Assembly: GCF_014698445.1 (NCBI RefSeq)
Contig: NZ_JACJSZ010000005.1
Span: 99,494-163,493 of the forward strand
Direction: 5' to 3'
Origin: Microcystis elabens FACHB-917
GTDB taxonomy: Bacteria; Cyanobacteriota; Cyanobacteriia; PCC-6307; Cyanobiaceae
DNA: 64,000 bases
Shown here in pieces: positions 56,471-64,000 of this stretch; positions within the stretch are counted from its first letter, which is position 1; every line of letters begins with the position of its first letter. A model generated the notes under the pieces. The model had not been told where the DNA came from, made no database searches, and was given only the letters and a program-made list of their open reading frames with translations. The position numbers and the translations under genes were made by a program.

Positions 56471-57346
56471 TCAGTCTCGCTCCGATGCCAGGGCGCGATT
56501 GAGCTTGCCGCTCACCAGCCCTTCCAGGTCGAGGGCGACGGCGGTGAACCCCATCCGCCGGAACGCCCCCACCAGCTCGGGCCGGAGATCATCGCGGGCC
56601 AGACGCTCCAGCGCCACCGGCAACGCGGCCGCGGGGATCTCGATACGGGCCGTCTCCCCCTGGCTGCGCACCCGCAGTTCGGGGAAACCTCTGCAGCGCA
56701 GCCAGTCTTCGGCGGCGGCCACCCGCGCCAGCCGCGTCGCGCTGATCGGATCACCGTAGGGGAAGCGGGAGGCGAGGCAGGGCTGGGCCGGCTTGTCCCA
56801 CCAGGGCAGCCCCAGGGCTCGGGAGAGCCGGCGCACCCCCGCCTTGTCGATGCCGGCCTCGGCCAGGGGTGAGCGCACACCGAACTCCCGGGCGGCCCGG
56901 ATCCCTGGCCGATGATCCCCGAGGTCGTCGAAGTTGACCCCATCGAGCACCTGGGCGCCGCGAGCGGCGGCGGCGGCGATCGGGGCCAGCAGTCGGTGCA
57001 GCTCCCGCTTGCAGGCATAGCAGCGGTCCTCGGGGTTGCTGCGGTAGGCGGGGTCGGCCAGCTCCGCGGTGGCCACCTCCCGGTGGCGCAGACCCAGCCA
57101 GCGGGCCTGGTCGCCGGCCTCCCGGCGCAGGTGGGGAGCCAGGGCCGGCGAGACGCCGGTGACCGCCAGGGCCCGCTCCCCCAGCCGGTCGCCGGCCAGG
57201 GCGGCCACCAGGGCGCTGTCGACACCGCCGGAGTAGGCCACCACCACCTGGGGGAAGCAGTCGAGCTGGCGGCAGAGGGCCTCCAGGCCCCGCTCCAGCG
57301 GGGCCGGCAGGGCTTCGAGCAGGCTGAGGCGGCGGATGGCTGGCAT
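56471..57346 (-). CDS. larE: ATP-dependent sacrificial sulfur transferase LarE
   Basis: LarE is a PP-loop ATP pyrophosphatase that thiolates P2CMN in synthesis of the nickel-pincer cofactor of lactate racemase; many bacteria keep larE without larA, with other sulfur-transfer roles. The 291-residue protein has VVVAYSGGVDSALVAALAGD (PP-loop), EDRCYACKRELHRLL (the CxxC pair), DGVNFDDLGDHRPGIRAARE and PCLASRFPYGDPIS. ATG 57346. Divergent from the tandem CobO-like gene. Confidence 0.88.
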   Translation of the reverse strand: MPAIRRLSLLEALPAPLERGLEALCRQLDCFPQVVVAYSGGVDSALVAALAGDRLGERALAVTGVSPALAPHLRREAGDQARWLGLRHREVATAELADPAYRSNPEDRCYACKRELHRLLAPIAAAAARGAQVLDGVNFDDLGDHRPGIRAAREFGVRSPLAEAGIDKAGVRRLSRALGLPWWDKPAQPCLASRFPYGDPISATRLARVAAAEDWLRCRGFPELRVRSQGETARIEIPAAALPVALERLARDDLRPELVGAFRRMGFTAVALDLEGLVSGKLNRALASERD

Positions 57347-57416
57347 GGGGTCGATCCTGGCAGGGCTGGGTAGCATCCGGGCCAGATCCACCGTCGATGC
57401 ACCCCGCCACCTGCCA

Positions 57417-58580
57417 ATGCCCCCCGCCGCCCGCAGCACCCAGACCCCGCAGCGCGGCACCGGACGGGGCATCGGCATCCGCACCGCCGCTGGCAGCGAC
57501 GAGCGGGCCCACGGGCAGCTGCACGTCTACGACGGGGAAGGCAAGGGCAAGAGCCAGGCGGCCCTGGGGGTGGTGCTGCGCACCATCGGGCTGGGCATCT
57601 GCGAGCAGAAGCGCACTCGGGTGCTGCTGCTGCGCTTCCTCAAAGGCCCCGGCCGCGCCTACGACGAGGACAGCGCCATCGAGGCCCTGCAGCAGGGCTT
57701 CCCCCACCTCATCGACCAGGTGCGCACCGGCCGCGGCGACCACTTCAGCGCCGAGGAAGCCACCCGCTTCGACCATCTGGAGGCCCAGCGGGGCTGGGAC
57801 ATCGCCAAGGGGGCCATCGCCAGCAACCTCTATTCCGTGGTGGTGCTCGACGAGCTCAACCCCGTGCTCGATCTGGGCCTGCTGGACACCGAGGAGGTGG
57901 TGCGGACCCTGGCCACCAAGCCCGCGGGGATGGAAATCATCTGCACGGGCCGGGGGGCACCGCGCCAGCTGGTGCAGCTGGCCGACCTGCACTCGGAGAT
58001 GCGTGCCCACAGCGGCCCCCAGCAGGGTCTGGAGGGTCTGGAGATCTACACCGGGGAAGGCAAGGGCAAATCCACCAGCGCCCTCGGCAAGGGGCTGCAG
58101 GCCATCGGACGCGGCATCAGCCAGGACAAGAGCCACCGGGTGCTGATCCTGCAGTGGCTCAAGGGTGGGGCGGGCTATACCGAGGACGCGGCCATCGCCG
58201 CCCTGCGGGAGAGCTACCCCCACCTGGTGGATCACCTGCGCTCGGGACGGGACGCCATCGTCTGGCGTGGCCAGCAGCAGCCGATCGACTATGTGGAAGC
58301 GGAACGGGCCTGGGAGATCGCCCGGGCCGCCATCGCCAGCGGCCTCTACAAGACCGTGATCCTCGACGAGCTGAACCCCACCGTGGATCTGGAGCTGCTG
58401 CCGGTGGAGCCCATCGTCCAGACCCTGCTGCGCAAGCCCACCGAAACCGAAGTGATCATCACGGGACGCTGCAAGAGCCGGCCGGCCTACTTCGATCTGG
58501 CCAGCGTCCACTCGGAGATGGTGTGCCACAAGCACTACGCCGAGCGGGGCGTCGACCTCAAACGCGGCGTCGACTACTGA
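57417..58580 (+). CDS. Tandem CobA/CobO/BtuR-type P-loop protein
   Basis: A 387-residue protein with two complete CobO-like domains. Domain 1 (about 35-205) has HVYDGEGKGKSQAALGVVLR and VVVLDELNPVLDLGLLDTEE; domain 2 (about 212-385) has EIYTGEGKGKSTSALGKGLQ and VILDELNPTVDLELLPVEPI. Both keep the P-loop and Walker B. Normal corrinoid adenosyltransferase CobO is one domain of about 200 residues. The tandem form is conserved in cyanobacteria as far as I recall; whether it acts on corrinoids is unproven. Confidence 0.85.
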   Translation: MPPAARSTQTPQRGTGRGIGIRTAAGSDERAHGQLHVYDGEGKGKSQAALGVVLRTIGLGICEQKRTRVLLLRFLKGPGRAYDEDSAIEALQQGFPHLIDQVRTGRGDHFSAEEATRFDHLEAQRGWDIAKGAIASNLYSVVVLDELNPVLDLGLLDTEEVVRTLATKPAGMEIICTGRGAPRQLVQLADLHSEMRAHSGPQQGLEGLEIYTGEGKGKSTSALGKGLQAIGRGISQDKSHRVLILQWLKGGAGYTEDAAIAALRESYPHLVDHLRSGRDAIVWRGQQQPIDYVEAERAWEIARAAIASGLYKTVILDELNPTVDLELLPVEPIVQTLLRKPTETEVIITGRCKSRPAYFDLASVHSEMVCHKHYAERGVDLKRGVDY

Positions 58581-58632
58581 CCCTGAGGGTCCGGGGTGCC
58601 CACCGGGCCGGTGCCGACCAGGCCGTTGGCAA

Positions 58633-59469
58633 TCAACGGGTCCCGGGCCCATCGGCCTGATCCGGTCCAACCGCATCATCTTCGAGCATCTCCACCTCCT
58701 CCGAGGCGATGAAGCGTCCCAGCAGCAGGCCCACCAGCAGGGCCACATAGAGGGTGCTTGCGACGCTGAGCAGGATCGCGAAGCGCTCCCCCACCGCATT
58801 GGCCGGTAGAACGTCGCCATAACCCACGCCGGCGATGGTGACGAAACTGAAGTAGGTGAGTCGATCGAGCATCAGCTGGTGGCTGACGCCCGCGCCGAGG
58901 CTGAAGCTACCGGGCACGAGCACCTGGGTGGCCGTGGCCAGCACCCCGCCGGTGAGGCCCAGATGCAGATAGCCCGCCGCCGCCCCGGCCATCACCTGAG
59001 CGTTGACGCGGGGCACCCGGGCCAATACACGCACCAGTCGCATGGAGGTGGCCAGGAAGAACAGGCTCAGCAGCACCATCTCCGCGGCCCGGAACAGCCC
59101 CCCATGCCAGGTGCCGGTGAGCACCGGCAACCAGAGCCCCAGGCCACCCACCACCCCGATCCAGCGGAAGAGCTCCTGACGCAGCCGGGCATAGGACGTG
59201 ACACCGATCATCGGCAGGGTGAGGATCGACTGCAGGATCAGCAGGTTGAAGACCAGGGCCAGAAGGACCTGGCCCGCCCATCCCCGCGTCGCCGTGAAGG
59301 GCATCACCAGGATGGGAAGCAGGGCCGCCAGCAGGAGCGGCAGGAAGCGCTTCTCGAGCGCGATCAGACGGCGGACCTCATGGCGGCGGCGCTCCCGCCA
59401 ACGCTGCCGGGCGAGGGAGGACGGATCAGTAGCGCGGAACGTCAGGATCCACCTCCTGGCTCCAGGCAT
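58633..59469 (-). CDS. Two-pore-helix potassium-channel-like membrane protein
   Basis: A 278-residue membrane protein with about six hydrophobic segments. Near the C-terminus is a K+-channel pore: LTYFSFVTIAGVGYGDVLPA (filter VGYGD) followed by an inner helix FAILLSVASTLYVALLVGLL. The selectivity filter is canonical. The N-terminal half (ALEKRFLPLLLAALLPILVM onward) has four helices, of unknown gating. The start overlaps the moeB end by 44 bases; no closer start exists in frame. Confidence 0.85.
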   Translation of the reverse strand: MPGARRWILTFRATDPSSLARQRWRERRRHEVRRLIALEKRFLPLLLAALLPILVMPFTATRGWAGQVLLALVFNLLILQSILTLPMIGVTSYARLRQELFRWIGVVGGLGLWLPVLTGTWHGGLFRAAEMVLLSLFFLATSMRLVRVLARVPRVNAQVMAGAAAGYLHLGLTGGVLATATQVLVPGSFSLGAGVSHQLMLDRLTYFSFVTIAGVGYGDVLPANAVGERFAILLSVASTLYVALLVGLLLGRFIASEEVEMLEDDAVGPDQADGPGTR

Positions 59470-60595
59470 CGATGCCGCCCTGCACGTTGACCCCCTCGAT
59501 GCCGTGACGGCCGAGGGCGATCAGGGCCTTGGCCGAACGGCCGCCCAGCTTGCAGTGCACGTAGAGCCGCCTACCGCTCGCCAGCCGCCGCACCTCCTCG
59601 ATCGCCTCGCCGCTCTCGATGCGATCCAGAGGCACCAGCACCGATCCGGGAATCACCGCGATGTCGGCCTCCTGCGGATTGCGCACGTCGATCAGGAGCA
59701 GATCCTCCATGCGGCCGTCGATGAGCGTCTTGAGCTCGGCCACGGTGATGGTGGGAACGCTGCCCGCCTCCTCCTGGCCGGGGGCCGAACCGCCCACGCC
59801 GCAGAACTCCTGGTAGTCGATCAGCCTGTCGATCACTGGCCGCTCCGGATTGGGGCGCAGCTTCAGCTCCCGGAAGCTCATCTTCAGGGCATCGAAGAGC
59901 AGCAGGCGGCCGCTGAGGCTGGTGCCGATGCCGGTGATCAGCTTGACCGCCTCGGTGGCCTGGATCACACCGATGATCCCTGGCAGCACCCCCACCACGC
60001 CTCCTTCGGCGCAGGAGGGCACCATGCCCGGCGGCGGCGGTTCGGGGAAGAGGTCCCGGTAGTTGGGCCCCCCTTCGAAGTTGAACACCGTGGCCTGGCC
60101 CTCGAAGCGGAAGATGGAGCCGTAGACGTTCGGCTTGTCCAGCAGCACGCAGGCGTCGTTGACCAGATAGCGGGTGGGGAAGTTGTCGGTGCCGTCGCAG
60201 ACGATGTCGTAGCCGGCGATGATCGCGAGGGCGTTCTCGCTGGTGAGGGCCGTTTCGTGGAGATCCACCTGGCAGTGGGGGTTGATCTCGTGGATCCTGG
60301 CCTTGGCGGATTCGATCTTCGGCTTGCCCACCCAGCTGGTGCCGTGGATCACCTGGCGCTGAAGGTTGCTGTGGTCGACCACGTCGAAATCGACGATGCC
60401 CAGGCGGCCGACGCCGGCGGCGGCCAGATAGAGGAGCAGGGGCGAGCCGAGGCCGCCGGTGCCGACGCACAGCACCGAGGCCGCCTTGAGCCGCTTCTGC
60501 CCCTCCATGCCGATCTCCGGCAGGATCAGGTGGCGGGAGAAGCGCACCACCTCATCGGGGCTCAGCTGGACGGCGCTGGTGTCGGGAGGAAGCAT
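59426..60595 (-). CDS. MoeB/MoeZ-type adenylyltransferase with rhodanese domain
   Basis: A 389-residue E1-like enzyme. The adenylation domain has VGTGGLGSPLLLYLAAAGVG, VDHSNLQRQVIHG, DNFPTRYLVNDAC and MVPSCAEGGVVGVLPGIIGV; the C-terminal rhodanese (about 285-389) has catalytic Cys in YVHCKLGGRSAKALIALG. The double CxxC zinc site of E. coli MoeB is absent (only one Cys at each place), as in MoeZ/MOCS3 types. It adenylates a sulfur carrier C-terminus and passes on sulfur. ATG 60595. Confidence 0.93.
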   Translation of the reverse strand: MLPPDTSAVQLSPDEVVRFSRHLILPEIGMEGQKRLKAASVLCVGTGGLGSPLLLYLAAAGVGRLGIVDFDVVDHSNLQRQVIHGTSWVGKPKIESAKARIHEINPHCQVDLHETALTSENALAIIAGYDIVCDGTDNFPTRYLVNDACVLLDKPNVYGSIFRFEGQATVFNFEGGPNYRDLFPEPPPPGMVPSCAEGGVVGVLPGIIGVIQATEAVKLITGIGTSLSGRLLLFDALKMSFRELKLRPNPERPVIDRLIDYQEFCGVGGSAPGQEEAGSVPTITVAELKTLIDGRMEDLLLIDVRNPQEADIAVIPGSVLVPLDRIESGEAIEEVRRLASGRRLYVHCKLGGRSAKALIALGRHGIEGVNVQGGIDAWSQEVDPDVPRY

Positions 60596-61100
60596 GGCAG
60601 CGAAGGCCCACGACGCTCGAATCATCCATTCTCCACGCCAGCGGCCGGGGAGGGCCCTGCTCCGGCAACCACCAGCAGGCCAGGGACCATGCCCCTGGCT
60701 CGGACAGCGGTGGCACGGACATCAGTGGCGCGGCGGCGCCATCGGCCTGACCCAGGATCAGCATCACGGTGGGGCCGAAGGTCAGGGAGCGATCCAGGGC
60801 GGAGGGCACCGGCGCCGAGAGCGGATGGCTGTGGGCCGAACCGAGAACGGTCAGGCTCCTGGCCCGGGCCCACTTCTGCGCCTGCAGCTGCTCGCGCGGG
60901 TCGAGGGCGAATCGGCGGCGACGCTCCCCTGACGGCTCCCAGACGTTGAGACAGGGCCAGACGTGGTCGACGCGCCAGGGGTTGCGGCGACCCAGCAGCA
61001 GGGCACAGCCCTCCTCGGGGGCGGCCGCCGGCAGGACGGCCTCCAGCATCGTCAGCGCCTGCCGACCGAGGCACAGCTCCTCTGGCGTCCCTGGCTTCAC
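60552..61100 (-). CDS. JAMM/MPN+ (M67) metallopeptidase
   Basis: A 182-residue protein. The JAMM zinc signature is AHSHPLSAPVPSALD (H-x-H-x10-D region) with upstream catalytic Glu in PEEGCALLLGRR. Bacterial stand-alone JAMM proteases process sulfur-carrier proteins, removing C-terminal residues to expose Gly-Gly. The gene overlaps moeB by 44 bases, a strong sign of shared function. No ubiquitin-like carrier is encoded next to it. Confidence 0.85.
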   Translation of the reverse strand: MKPGTPEELCLGRQALTMLEAVLPAAAPEEGCALLLGRRNPWRVDHVWPCLNVWEPSGERRRRFALDPREQLQAQKWARARSLTVLGSAHSHPLSAPVPSALDRSLTFGPTVMLILGQADGAAAPLMSVPPLSEPGAWSLACWWLPEQGPPRPLAWRMDDSSVVGLRCHASSRHQRRPAEPR

Positions 61101-61143
61101 ACCGGTACGTTATGCAGCATTCCGTCCGGAGGTTTCTCCTGCC

Positions 61144-61515
61144 ATGATCGACAGCACGACCGAGGTGAAGGAGTCCTCCCAGGAAACCACCGCAGCCCCT
61201 GCCGCGGACGTTGATTTCGCCGAGCGTTACAGCGAAGTGATCGGCAAGGTCAACGCAACCCTCGACAAGGTCGACTGGAGCCAGGTGGGCCGGATCGGCA
61301 AGGCCACCGGCGTGCTGCTGGCCGTGATCGTGGCCCAGATCCTGATCAAGGGGGTCCTCGATACCATCAACCTGCTGCCGATCGTTCCCGGTCTGCTGGA
61401 ACTGCTGGGTCTGGTGGTGGTGGGCAGCTGGAGCTGGAGCAATCTCACCACTGGTGAGAAGCGCTCGGCCGTGATGGCCAGGCTCCAGGCGCTGCGCAAG
61501 GAATACCTGAGCTGA
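61144..61515 (+). CDS. CAAD-domain (CURT1-like) thylakoid membrane protein
   Basis: A 123-residue protein. After an acidic 25-residue tail comes RYSEVIGKVNATLDKVDWSQ, an amphipathic helix, then two hydrophobic helices (TGVLLAVIVAQILIKGVLDT and VPGLLELLGLVVVGSWSWSN), and a short amphipathic end (RLQALRKEYLS). The CAAD fold is related to CURT1 proteins that bend thylakoids; in some cyanobacteria it anchors tRNA synthetases. Divergent from the JAMM gene. Confidence 0.88.
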   Translation: MIDSTTEVKESSQETTAAPAADVDFAERYSEVIGKVNATLDKVDWSQVGRIGKATGVLLAVIVAQILIKGVLDTINLLPIVPGLLELLGLVVVGSWSWSNLTTGEKRSAVMARLQALRKEYLS

Positions 61516-61543
61516 AACCGCCTGAGCTGAAACCACCCGTCGG

Positions 61544-62470
61544 CTACCCGGCCAGTGCCAGCAGGGCATCGATCCTCGACTGACTCTGGCTCACGTAGCT
61601 GCCGCCGAAAAGGTTGGCGTGGTTCAGCAGGTGATACAGGTCGTAGAGGTCGCGCCGCGAGCGGTGCCCTGACGGCAGGGGCCAGGAGGCCTGGTACCCC
61701 TCGAAGAAGGCCGGGGGAAAGCCACCGAACAGACGAGCCATGGCCAGATCCACCTCCCGGTCGGCCCTGTGGACCGCCGGATCGAAGATCACCCCCTGTC
61801 CATCGCTGGCGACGGCGGCGTTGCCGCTCCAGAGATCACCGTGCACCAGGCAGGCCTCTGGTCGGTGCATACCCAGCCACTGGGCCGCGCTCTCCAGCAG
61901 CGCGGGGGCTCGCCGCAGGGGATGGCCGCTGCTGGCCAGGTGATCCAGCTGGGGAGCCAGGCGCCGCTCCACGAAGAACCGTCCCCAGTCCGCATCCCAG
62001 CCGTTGCGCTGCGGGAAGGACCCGATGACGTTGTCCCGGGGCCAGCCGAAGGCCGCGGCCCCCTGGTCCCCCTCCTGACAGGAAACCGAGAGGCTGCGGC
62101 GGTGCAGGCCCGCCAGGCCGGCCCCCAGCCGGTGCCAGGCCGACGCTGCCGGCACCGATGGGACGCCCTCCAGGTCGAGCCAGGAGAGCACCAGAACGGC
62201 GGTACTGTCCGCCGTGCCGCAGGCCAGGGGGGCAGGCACCTGCGGGCCCTCGTCGCCCGCCGCCGCCGCCAGGGCTCGCAGCCCCTCGGCCTCGGCCTCC
62301 AGGAGCGGCAGCGCGGAGGCCTGGTTGGTCTTGGCGAACAGCCGGCGGCCATCGGCCAGATCCAGTCGCCAGGCGCTGTGGATGCAGCCCCCGGCCACGG
62401 GATGGCAAGCCGCGAGCCCTACGCCGAAGTTCTCAGCCAGCCAGGCAGGGAGGACCGCAGGTGAGGGCAT
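61544..62470 (-). CDS. Fructosamine kinase family protein
   Basis: A 308-residue APH-like kinase of the fructosamine-3-kinase family, which phosphorylates ketoamines to reverse protein glycation. Signatures are PVAGGCIHSAWRLDLADGRR, FAKTNQASALPLLEAEAEGL (Lys), GWPRDNVIGSFPQRNGWDAD, CLVHGDLWSGNAAVASDGQG (catalytic Asp) and FDPAVHRADREVDLAMARLF. Length and order are normal. Confidence 0.92.
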   Translation of the reverse strand: MPSPAVLPAWLAENFGVGLAACHPVAGGCIHSAWRLDLADGRRLFAKTNQASALPLLEAEAEGLRALAAAAGDEGPQVPAPLACGTADSTAVLVLSWLDLEGVPSVPAASAWHRLGAGLAGLHRRSLSVSCQEGDQGAAAFGWPRDNVIGSFPQRNGWDADWGRFFVERRLAPQLDHLASSGHPLRRAPALLESAAQWLGMHRPEACLVHGDLWSGNAAVASDGQGVIFDPAVHRADREVDLAMARLFGGFPPAFFEGYQASWPLPSGHRSRRDLYDLYHLLNHANLFGGSYVSQSQSRIDALLALAG

Positions 62471-62505
62471 CGTCGCACCGGGGGTAGCGATACGACGATG
62501 CCTGG

Positions 62506-63099
62506 TCAGGACGTCAAGAGGGACGATCTGCGGAGACGGACGCGCAGTTTCCGACTGATGCCATAGGCGGCACCAACCCCGAGGAGGGGGAGTGGTCCGG
62601 GGACCTCGGACGGGCCTCGACCGGGTTTCTGGATGTAGAGGTTATTGATGTCCTCAAGGGTGGCAAACTCGCCGGAGCCAACCAACCAGGTATCCACGAT
62701 GTTCAGGGTGGTAAGAAATTGGTTGGCAGCAAAAGATGTGGTCTCGCCAACCCCGAGGGTGGCCAGGAGATCGGTGCCTGAGTAGATCTCCTTGGATGCC
62801 GAGAAGTTGATCCCGGCGGCCGTCAGGGCCACCGACTTGAAAGCCTGGTCGGAGTTGATGGCTATCGTATAGCTGATGCCACCAGATGTGTTAGGTCCTG
62901 TGCCGCCTCGGATGATATCCGAGCTGAACTCATAGATGGGTCCATTCACGCCAAAGTTGATCAGGACATCGCCACTGCCCGCCACATCGCCAGAGCAGAT
63001 GATGTTGGAGATGGTCTTGTCTCCTGTCGTCAATGAGATGGTAGGGCCGCCCTGCAGGTCCGCGCATGTGGTTGAAGTGGCAGCCTTGGCCGGTCCCAC
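62506..63099 (-). CDS. PEP-CTERM-type exported protein, start lost or non-standard
   Basis: The C-terminus EVPGPLPLLGVGAAYGISRK followed by LRVRLRR is a PEP-CTERM-like sorting tail: VPGPLPLLG motif, hydrophobic helix, basic end. The 197-residue product from GTG 63099 lacks a signal peptide. In the same frame upstream, to the stop at 63205-63207, lies VKAWVGAAVFSTVAATFSVG then PAKAA, a good signal peptide, but with no ATG/GTG/TTG. The gene therefore may be broken at its start, next to an IS end. The mature part has two Cys near the N-terminus and is otherwise beta-rich. Confidence 0.6.
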   Translation of the reverse strand: MGPAKAATSTTCADLQGGPTISLTTGDKTISNIICSGDVAGSGDVLINFGVNGPIYEFSSDIIRGGTGPNTSGGISYTIAINSDQAFKSVALTAAGINFSASKEIYSGTDLLATLGVGETTSFAANQFLTTLNIVDTWLVGSGEFATLEDINNLYIQKPGRGPSEVPGPLPLLGVGAAYGISRKLRVRLRRSSLLTS

Positions 63100-63210
63100 C
63101 GAGAACGTGGCAGCAACAGTGGAAAAGACTGCAGCTCCGACCCACGCCTTGACGGGGCCATGATGGATCGACTTATCCCAGAACGTGGCGCGCGAGGCAC
63201 GGGACTATTT

Positions 63211-64000
63211 AGGGCTTGCTGAATTTCATTTGCAGACCTTTCAGGTGCGTAAAGGGCGGCTCGCTCAGCCCGCACAGCCAAGCGTACGGGACATCAGTTT
63301 TACTCCTAGAAGCTGTCTAAACCGCCCACAGAGGCTCTGGACGACGCCAGGAAGCATACAAATAATGAATCAGGATGTACACGGATACAAAAATAGAGAA
63401 CAAGAGGCGCAGCAGTCTCAAGATCTTCTCGGTGTTCATCACAAAGAATGCCATCGTGATCACCGTTCTTGATGTTTCTAGCAGCTTGGTCATGATTCGG
63501 TCCAGTCCATATTTCCGCTTGCTCGTTCCGATCCTTCCTTCGATCACGGAGCGCTTTCTCAAGTCTGATTTGAACAGCTCTTGTTGTTCGGCTGTCTGCA
63601 CCTCGGCTTTTACCAGCTTCTTACGTGGACGCCCACTGAGTCTGATGCCATTAGCTGTGCAGAACGCCTTGTTCCCTGATGTCATATAAATCGAATCGGC
63701 ACAGATTCTTGCTGGGTAGTAACCTCTGTCTTCCTTGTATTGCTCAGCGCGTTCGATCAGGTCGTTTGCTTCATTGTAGTTGTCCCAGCTGATCCGATCC
63801 ACATCGACAAAGCCATTGTCGTCGGAAATCGAGATCTTGGCTCCGAACTCGGTCTTCTTGCCCGCCTTGCCTCTCACGATCGGTCGTACATGTGGCTTTG
63901 ACAGATTGACGATCCTGTCATCGATACGACGGCTATCAGCGTCATACATCTCCTGCTGTTGGCGGTGGACTTCACTGGCGACCAGCAGCTTGCGATAAAG
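63211..64000 (-). mobile_element. Insertion sequence, right part only (continues past window)
   Basis: The sequence AGGGCTTGCTGAATTTC at 63211-63227 resembles many IS termini of the IS4/IS5 type and lies just past the remains of the PEP-CTERM gene's 5' end. The transposase gene starts beyond the window and ends at 63317. The left end is not visible, so the boundary is tentative. Codon use and lower GC than the neighbours fit a recent arrival. Confidence 0.55.
63317..64000 (-). CDS. DDE transposase, IS5/IS1182-like (5' partial)
   Basis: The visible 227 residues include EFGAKISISDDNGFVDVDRI, an ADSIYMTSGNKAFCTANGIR block with the second catalytic Asp, and RSVIEGRIGTSKRKYGLDRI with the catalytic Glu in an E-G-x-I-G context, followed by a long hydrophobic tail ending SWRRPEPLWAV. 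It is open to the window edge with no lesion seen. GC is clearly lower than in the surrounding genes. It is unrelated in detail to the transposase at 7.6-9.2 kb. Confidence 0.82.
   Translation of the reverse strand, partial: LYRKLLVASEVHRQQQEMYDADSRRIDDRIVNLSKPHVRPIVRGKAGKKTEFGAKISISDDNGFVDVDRISWDNYNEANDLIERAEQYKEDRGYYPARICADSIYMTSGNKAFCTANGIRLSGRPRKKLVKAEVQTAEQQELFKSDLRKRSVIEGRIGTSKRKYGLDRIMTKLLETSRTVITMAFFVMNTEKILRLLRLLFSIFVSVYILIHYLYASWRRPEPLWAV

Noticed and set aside
1..64000. CRISPR arrays or Cas genes
   Set aside because: No regularly spaced short repeats and no Cas protein motifs were seen anywhere in the window.

Overview
The window is a very GC-rich cyanobacterial chromosome segment. 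Photosystem genes (psbB, psbT, psbM, psaD), a complete phycocyanin rod locus (cpcC, cpcD, cpcBA twice, cpcE, cpcF, cpcT) and cyanobacterial-type gshA, ppc and speD point to an oxygenic picocyanobacterium. The high GC, gene order and phycocyanin-rich pigment set without phycoerythrin genes fit the Cyanobium / freshwater Synechococcus group. Species is not assigned; this is inferred from protein recognition only.

Layout. (1) 1-9.3 kb is an accessory, partly decayed stretch: an Uma2-family protein with a possible paralogue fragment before it, SelO, two convergent Rieske oxygenase genes and an MFS transporter that all carry frameshifts, a HepT toxin remnant, a GDT1-type cation exporter, and an IS1182-like element with a broken transposase, inverted repeats and a CTAG duplication. 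(2) 9.4-22.8 kb is housekeeping and photosystem II: tsaC/sua5-prmC-dprA, a thioesterase, a universal stress protein, psbM, a 2Fe-2S protein, psbB-psbT, nrdR, rpsA, a HAD hydrolase, metK, a D-ribulose-kinase-like gene and comF. A 154-bp MITE-like element with 24-bp terminal inverted repeats and a perfect 8-bp flanking duplication sits between nrdR and rpsA. (3) 22.8-31.6 kb is the phycobilisome rod locus: tRNA-Phe, cpcT, cpcC1, cpcD, cpcB1A1, cpcC2, cpcB2A2, cpcE, cpcF and a tyrosine phosphatase. The two cpcBA units lie in 1,181-bp repeats in which I find a single, silent difference. (4) 31.6-47.7 kb holds panC-cmk, rlpA, purM, an aldo/keto reductase, several small unknown proteins, tRNA-Cys, a lipid-A-disaccharide-synthase-related gene, RNase D, a cytochrome b6f assembly factor, an amidase-like protein, hemF, mrp, rodA and a histidine kinase. 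(5) 47.7-62.5 kb holds psaD, trpE-gshA-ppc, a GNAT protein, tRNA-Arg, recF, speD, larE, a tandem CobO-like P-loop protein, an ion channel, moeB-rhodanese with an overlapping JAMM peptidase, a CAAD protein and a fructosamine kinase. (6) 62.5-64 kb has a PEP-CTERM-like protein without a normal start next to an IS whose transposase runs off the window.

How it works together. The cpc locus provides both phycocyanin subunits, rod linkers with a capping linker, and the lyases for alpha-Cys84 (CpcE/F) and beta-Cys153 (CpcT); the beta-Cys82 lyase is not here. Many genes are packed with ATGA/TGATG/TTGA overlaps, so translational coupling is common. Frameshifts are confined to the accessory first 9.2 kb and absent from the roughly 50 kb of core genes, so real decay is more likely there than random sequencing error, although some lesions lie in G runs.
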